Position numbers and translations under genes: made by a program. The notes beneath the pieces were generated by a model. The model made no database searches. It had not been told where the DNA came from and was given only the letters and a program-made list of their open reading frames with translations. Shown in pieces: positions 58,673-64,000 of a stretch of DNA of 64,000 bases (positions are counted from its first letter, which is position 1; the number at the start of each line of letters is the position of its first letter). Source of the stretch: Datisca glomerata (lineage: Eukaryota; Streptophyta; Magnoliopsida; Cucurbitales; Datiscaceae); assembly GCA_003255025.1 (NCBI GenBank), contig QANY01004982.1:930591-994590 (forward strand). The letters run 5' to 3'.

Positions 58673-59892
58673 GGGTACTAGCAGTTTTGATCTTGTTTTC
58701 TCTTTCATAAGAGCTCTAAATTCTCCTTTATTTATTCATTTTCTAGACTAAAATTGTCTATGAGTAGTTTAAATTCATTTACGTTCTTCTAGTTGAAACA
58801 TGTGATTTGACAAAACTTGTGCAGTTTAAGATAAATGAAACATTTGCTATATCTTATTGTTGAATAGACTGTAGTTATGTAATACCTGAATATACATAAT
58901 TTGTGTGCTTGAAAATTCTTCTTGGACTTGTACAGCGAAACAAAGTGACATGTAGTAGACTTGTTAAAGAAAAGTGAGATGCCATGTGACGTTGGCTTTC
59001 TTATTTATGTAGTGTTTATTTTCTGAAGCTCTATACTACTACAAAAATTGGTTATTAAGCAATTAGCTAGACATGAGATGTTTCATACTAACGAAGTTGA
59101 GAATAATGATAAGAAAGAAAAGATAAAGAACTGAGGATATTGATCAATATGTTGGTATGTCTTTTCATTATACAATGAACTGTATCTTTGCTTACTTTAT
59201 GTTTTTATGAAATTCTACAAAATCATATAGTGTGCTTAAAAATATGCAGTGTTATTTTCTCAAAGTATAAAATGGTGATATGAGCAATGTGAAATTATCT
59301 TAAAGTTATTGTCTTATTCTTTAAAACGCATGACCTACAATTCCTTGAAGGTTTTCAACATGGCATCAAATTTTGAAGAGTTAAGTACTAGAACTTTGAA
59401 GTTATTTTGTAGCGTCTGTGAAACTTTTAAATGTTTTTATTTTTTGAATAGCACGTTGTATTAGTAGACTAAGTACTAATACTTTTAGATGATACTTATG
59501 GATAATATTTTATAAAAATGAAATAATGTTTGAATGCATTTTAATCTAGTAATGTATTAATTTTGAATGTTTAAATATGTACGTAAACATGTGTATATAA
59601 GAGGCATAATTTATAACAAAAAACTATATCAATGAGATTAAAAAAATCTTATAGTATTTGATTTAATAGGATATAAAATACATGTGAATATTAATTCACA
59701 AGAATTAAAAATACTTGTTGAATAAAAGTAACAGGAGTCGTAAAAGCTCATTAAAAAACGTTCTACGGAATCAAAAAATCTTGTAAAAAGTGAGATACCA
59801 CAGGGGTCTTCATAGGAGGCACCGCATGATCCCTATGGATTACTTTTCATGGGGATATATGCCTCTTGTAGAATGTCATATTTCTTGTTGTG

Positions 59893-60291
59893 TACTAGAG
59901 CAACCAGCTTAGACAACTAAATAATTGTGATGCATCTAGCCCTTTTAATTTTGGTCTTTTGGTCGGGTTTGGGTAATATGTTGGGTTGGGTAAAAAATTG
60001 GGTGTTGGTCATTAGTTCAGTCGATCAAGGGTGTTTTAGTCATTTTATCCTAAAACAACACATTTATAAAAGTTGGACCTCAAACTAGAAGAGTATCTGC
60101 ATTTTTTGAGCAAACTATAGCGAGTGTTTGAGGAAAAAATCATTTTCAGTTTTGGGAATTGGGAAAGTAAGGGTAATTTTGATATTATAAGATAATTTTA
60201 CACAGTTAGTATGTAATTGAACATTTTTGGATTTTTTTGGTCACTAAAAGAAAACATTAAGGGAGGTTTGAGTCATTTTTTAAACTAGAGT
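59893..60291. other. Short spacer with partial MITE copies
   Basis: 59990-60160 carries an inverted partial MITE (complement of CTATAGTTTGCTCAAAA) and 60235-60291 a direct partial copy (AACATTAAGGGAGGTTTGAG) into which the next CACTA terminus is inserted. Confidence 0.55.
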
Positions 60292-63200
60292 CACCATAAG
60301 AAATATAGCATTCTACAGAATTAAAATGCAAGAATTACAGTCTCATCTTGTCAAAAACTCAAAACAACAAGAGATTTTGAGAATCAAGTAAAATCCATTC
60401 CTATTAAAAGTAAAACAGAAACAGGAGGCAAAATAGATGCGGGAAATGAGAAAAAATTGGAGACCCTCGAATCATTTTAGAGAAGCTCAAATCGTTGCTT
60501 CTCTATGAAAATCAATTCGACTCGATTCTTCAGAGCATCCGGTCCTTCTCTCTCTCTCGGTTCTTCTCCAGAATAAAGCACAGAGATCCTCGCAGCTTCT
60601 CTCTCTAAAACTACCTAGGGCTAGGCCTTCGACGAAGAAGATAGAGCAGAGCTTATCGATTGGCTTCTCTCTCACTTTGTCATTGAAAGGCATAGCAAAC
60701 TAGGGTTTTCATTGATTTTTAGGTTTGATTCTCTGGTCTCCTTCACTTCTGATTTTTAACTCTTTGCATGTCCTTCACTTCTGATTTTTAACCCTTCCTG
60801 CACACACAGAATACGTGAGTGACCACCTTATAGAAATATGGGTATTTTTTTCATTTTGCTTGTTTTTGTAGTCGAAATTTGCTTCTGATTTTGAGTTTGA
60901 TATGCTATAGTTTAGTAGCTGGGTATTTTTATGATGATAATATAATGAACAAATCCTTGCTGGTATTTCTGTTAAAGGGCTATTAGTCACTCGACATGTT
61001 CTTTCCTTAGTATCCTCTTCTATCGTGAAGTGTCTGATGTGTGGTTGCTTGAACTACAAGAGCACTATCATAGAGTGCATGGGTTAAACACAAGTCAAGG
61101 TACGCCTCCTGTCATGAAGTGTCCATAACTATTTTCTGCTCTTTGCCTTTTTTTGGCAGTTTGCGTCTTTCAAACTAGTAGTTCATTATTTAATTTCATA
61201 CACAACATTTCATAGTCTACTGTGCCTTTATATATACAAGTAGGCTACACCAGATAAGCTGTAATTTGGTATACTGTGGGAGATTTTTAACTTGAAAATG
61301 GAGACTAACTGATATGTCGTGTGGTGTTACTAAATGGAGAAATTGTTTGTATGGAGTTTAGGTGTAAGAAACCACTTGGGTTTGAATAAATCACTTGAAA
61401 TGTTGGAATGTTTGTCTTATTTGTTTCTCAAAAGTTTAGCTCTATGTATGGAGTCATGTGAAGATAGTCATTAATCGGTGTCAAAATAGATGCAAATTTG
61501 AGTTACTTAGTAGGAAGTAGAGAGTTTGTTCCATGGTTTGCGTATTCCTTACTCTATTAATCAGCTAGACATCCATCTGAATCATCTTCCTCGATAAGCA
61601 AAGATCAACAACAACAATGGTGATCTCTTTTGTAGATTTGATGTAGATGTTCTGTGTTTTCTTTTTTTAAGGAAACCTGAACTTCAAATATTCTTTATGT
61701 TTCTTTTCGTGATGATTTTTGTTGCAAGATTTTAATTGAACGTTTTATGTTGGTCTTACTGATACAGGTGAAGTATTCAAAAGAGCTAGACAACCCTCCA
61801 AGTGTGAATTTTCTTTTCTTGTGTTCATTGGATCTTTTTTTAATCCTTTATTTGGCTGCTTATATGTGTAGGAATAGATAGTTTGCAATTCTTAAATGGT
61901 ATCGAAGGGAAGCTGAATATTTTCTTAAGAAAGCAACAACCTTGGGAACTAGAAATTCTTAACTGATATTTGTAATGTTATTGATATTTTTAAATCATTT
62001 ATGTAGCCTGCAAGGCCTGAAGCTCTGATCTCCGAGTTCATTTCACGGTATGGGTCTGTCACCTCAATAGAGTTGAGGTTTTATATGGAAGTTTAAACCT
62101 ATAGGCGGTTTCATGTGTCATCGTCCTCTTTCAATTGTTCTTCTTGAATCTTAGTAATTTATCAGGGGATGTTCAGATTGTTGTCTATTTACCACTGGGT
62201 TGCCATGTGCCTCTACTTATTGAAACGATTTTTTCCATGGCTTTTGGTTTTCTTTTCAGCTACATTTAATTGGTTTTCATGCACCGATTTTACCACTTTC
62301 ATTTACACCAGGTGGCACTTAAGGCCTTTTAGTCCATGAGTACATTCCTCGTTGGAGTAAATTATCAAGTGAGTATCACTTATGATGAGTTGGTGTTGTC
62401 ATGATTATTTACATGATACAAGATCTGTCATTTGACTTAGCAACCATATGTGTATATTGAAGAAGGTACTTTCTTTGATCCATATGCTAGTTGGCTCTAA
62501 AATCGGCACTTCTACAAAAAGTAGGTTAGATATCACATGCAAAACTAGTAGAACCTCAACTCTCTTTTATTACTTTTAACAAATTATTCTTGATTATTCT
62601 CGTTATATATTGACATAATGGCCCAATCAGTACACAAACTATTAATTCAATTTAAACTTAAGATGTTATCACATGATTTCTTTTTATCATAAAGTGCTTA
62701 TTTGCCCTATTTATTCCACTGACATAATGAGGAACATGGCGAGTACCTGATGCTAATAATAGTAATACTATTAATATTGATAGTAGTGAGATTCTTTTGT
62801 AAAAGTACTCCTCTTTTATGATAGTACCATTGATTCTTTCTTTTACATTTAGTTGCTTGATATACTATGATACTTAATAATTTTTTTTCACAGAAATTCA
62901 ATTCTTCAACCTTCGCATGTAGTACTGGTGATTGGATAACATTTTTAAAGGTATTCAACATATCCTGATGAGTTGCTCTAATATTTGAATCCATTTAATT
63001 GTCTCATTTGTATACTATGTAAGACTTTCAATCTCTTATATTCTCTAACCTTTGGATTTTGTTCTTCATTTTTTACTGATGCAGAGTAGAAAATGCTTAT
63101 TTGTCCTATTTGTTCTTCATTTTCAGAATTTGGGATCCTATGATTACTACTCCCCTGGACTGTATGTTCTCTTCACAGTTTTTGGAGTCAATTTTATAAT

Positions 63201-64000
63201 AAAACTTTGTTTTCTGTATTTTGGAACTATTACTAAGTCATTAGCTTTGCAATTTTATTCATCTGGAAGAAAATATTTTTGAGTTTGTGACAAAAACAAT
63301 AGATTGTTGTTAGAGAGTTGATAAAGAGTATCTAAAAATGTTTGCAGGTAATATCTTTCACTAGCCCATGATGCTTCTTTATTTCCAGGAATGTTGTCTT
63401 GGATGAGTAATGAGTTGTTTTTTGCGGCAACATAGAAAAAGTGTGGTCTTTGTTTTCATTTTTTGGATCATTTTCTCATTTACTATAACTATTTTGTATT
63501 GCTTTTCTATGGACTCAAGTGAGAGTACCTATGCTATTTACATCTTTGCAGAAAATTGTGAGTACTCATGCTATTTATATGCTTATTTGGTTATTGGTAT
63601 GAACTAGATTAACTAGCATTAATTTTTTATGTGTTAACTTAGTTCAATGTTAATAACTTAGTTCTCTTTATAATACAGGACCTATAATCACTTAAGGCTA
63701 TTGAACATGGACATGCAAAGTTTGAAGAACTGGACGTTAGGCTTTATATGATATTTTAGTGAACTTTTAAGGTTATTTTGCAGTATTTTGTGAAATATTT
63801 ATATGCTTTTAGCGTTTTAGAACAAATGATGATGATATGTGGATGATTAGACTTAGTGATGATACGTTTGGATATTTTTTAGTTTCGTATTATACTTTTA
63901 TGGAAGTGAAATAAAATATTGATGTTATTAAACACCTCATTGATGTTGTTATATAATTTTTAATGTGTTAAATATTAGGTACATGTAAATCGACTATAAA
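60292..64000 (+). mobile_element. CACTA-type element, second member of the same family, runs off the window
   Basis: Starts CACCATAAGAAATATAGCAT, aligned with the 56300 terminus, and the next 370 bp follow the leader of that element with short indels (CAAAACAACAAGAGATTTTG, GGAGACC, TTCTTCTCCAGAATAAAGCA, CTAGGGCTAGGCCTTCGACG). After about 60670 the two elements share nothing I can see, so they carry different cargo. No right terminus before 64000. 61970-63900 is AT-rich with no confident exon. A 22-bp direct repeat (CTTCACTTCTGATTTTTAAC) occurs at 60742 and 60773. Confidence 0.75.
61011..61964 (+). pseudogene. Captured host-gene exons, unidentified (second cargo)
   Basis: Exon 61011-61099 between TTAG and GTACGC encodes ILFYREVSDVWLLELQEHYH and RVHGLNTSQ. 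A short segment at 61769-61801 gives VKYSKELDNPP. A third near 61880-61960 gives FAILKWYRREAEYFLKKATT, LGTRNS. The pieces have protein-like composition and plausible splice sites but I cannot name the parent gene, nor be sure all three belong to one. Confidence 0.45.

Larger units (their letters stand above)
56300..59892 (+). mobile_element. CACTA-type element, 3.6 kb, second family
   Basis: Left end CACTACAAGAAATATGACAT at 56300; right end, inverted at 59892, CACAACAAGAAATATGACAT. Flanks CAC and TAC do not match perfectly as a 3-bp duplication. The leader (56400-56800) has a (CT)n run and CGATTCTTCTCCAAAATAAA, CTAGGCCTTTGACGAAGAAG, shared with 60292 onward. No transposase seen. Interior holds captured exons (separate entry); the rest is intron-like AT-rich DNA. 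Confidence 0.82.

Noticed and set aside
59036..59060. Possible further CACTA terminus (TACTACTACAAAAATTGG)
   Set aside because: No inverted partner, no subterminal repeats and no target duplication; it lies inside the 56300-59892 element.

Overview
This is plant nuclear DNA, probably from a eudicot: GT-AG introns, captured plant genes (plastid sigma factor, PP2A scaffold subunit, DRP2-type dynamin), plant retrotransposon lineages, AT-rich composition and CT/GA-rich 5' leaders. One ambiguous base (29206) and poly-C runs suggest a draft assembly. I see no bacterial operon, CRISPR array, rRNA or tRNA gene.

The only intact host gene I can support lies on the minus strand at 28423-33316. It has six coding exons that join in frame to 901 codons and encodes a domesticated hAT-type protein with two BED zinc fingers, DUF659 and a hAT dimerisation region. 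A likely 5' UTR exon lies at about 34206-34500. Its last intron holds a complete 1337-bp Pack-MULE with a perfect 9-bp target-site duplication.

Everything else is nested mobile DNA. 1-7976: decayed copia fragments on both strands around a CACTA end (1891) whose body carries, on the minus strand, exons of a plastid sigma factor split by exons of a PP2A A subunit. 7977-12999: an LTR element without pol (LARD type, minus strand) with an ~85-bp tandem array. 13020-21915: a minus-strand Ty1/copia element with ~1.4/2.1-kb LTRs. 22632-26956: a PIF/Harbinger-type element (TTA duplication) containing a long-TIR MULE-like element that carries a captured membrane-protein gene. 35585-41400: a MITE split by a second LARD of the same family as the first (plus strand). 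41605-55438: a copia element split by a CACTA element in gag (43791-48363, TTT duplication, carrying DRP2 dynamin exons), a 2245-bp solo LTR in RNase H (51527-53771, ATTGG duplication) and a 182-bp foldback MITE. 56300-59892 and 60292-end: two members of another CACTA family with similar leaders but different captured exons.

The most notable feature is repeated gene-fragment capture: at least five separate transposons carry intron-containing pieces of unrelated host genes. The dynamin, PP2A, sigma and membrane-protein pieces contain stops, frameshifts or deletions, so I read them as transduplicated pseudogenes. Whether any is transcribed, for example as antisense or siRNA precursor, cannot be told from sequence alone.
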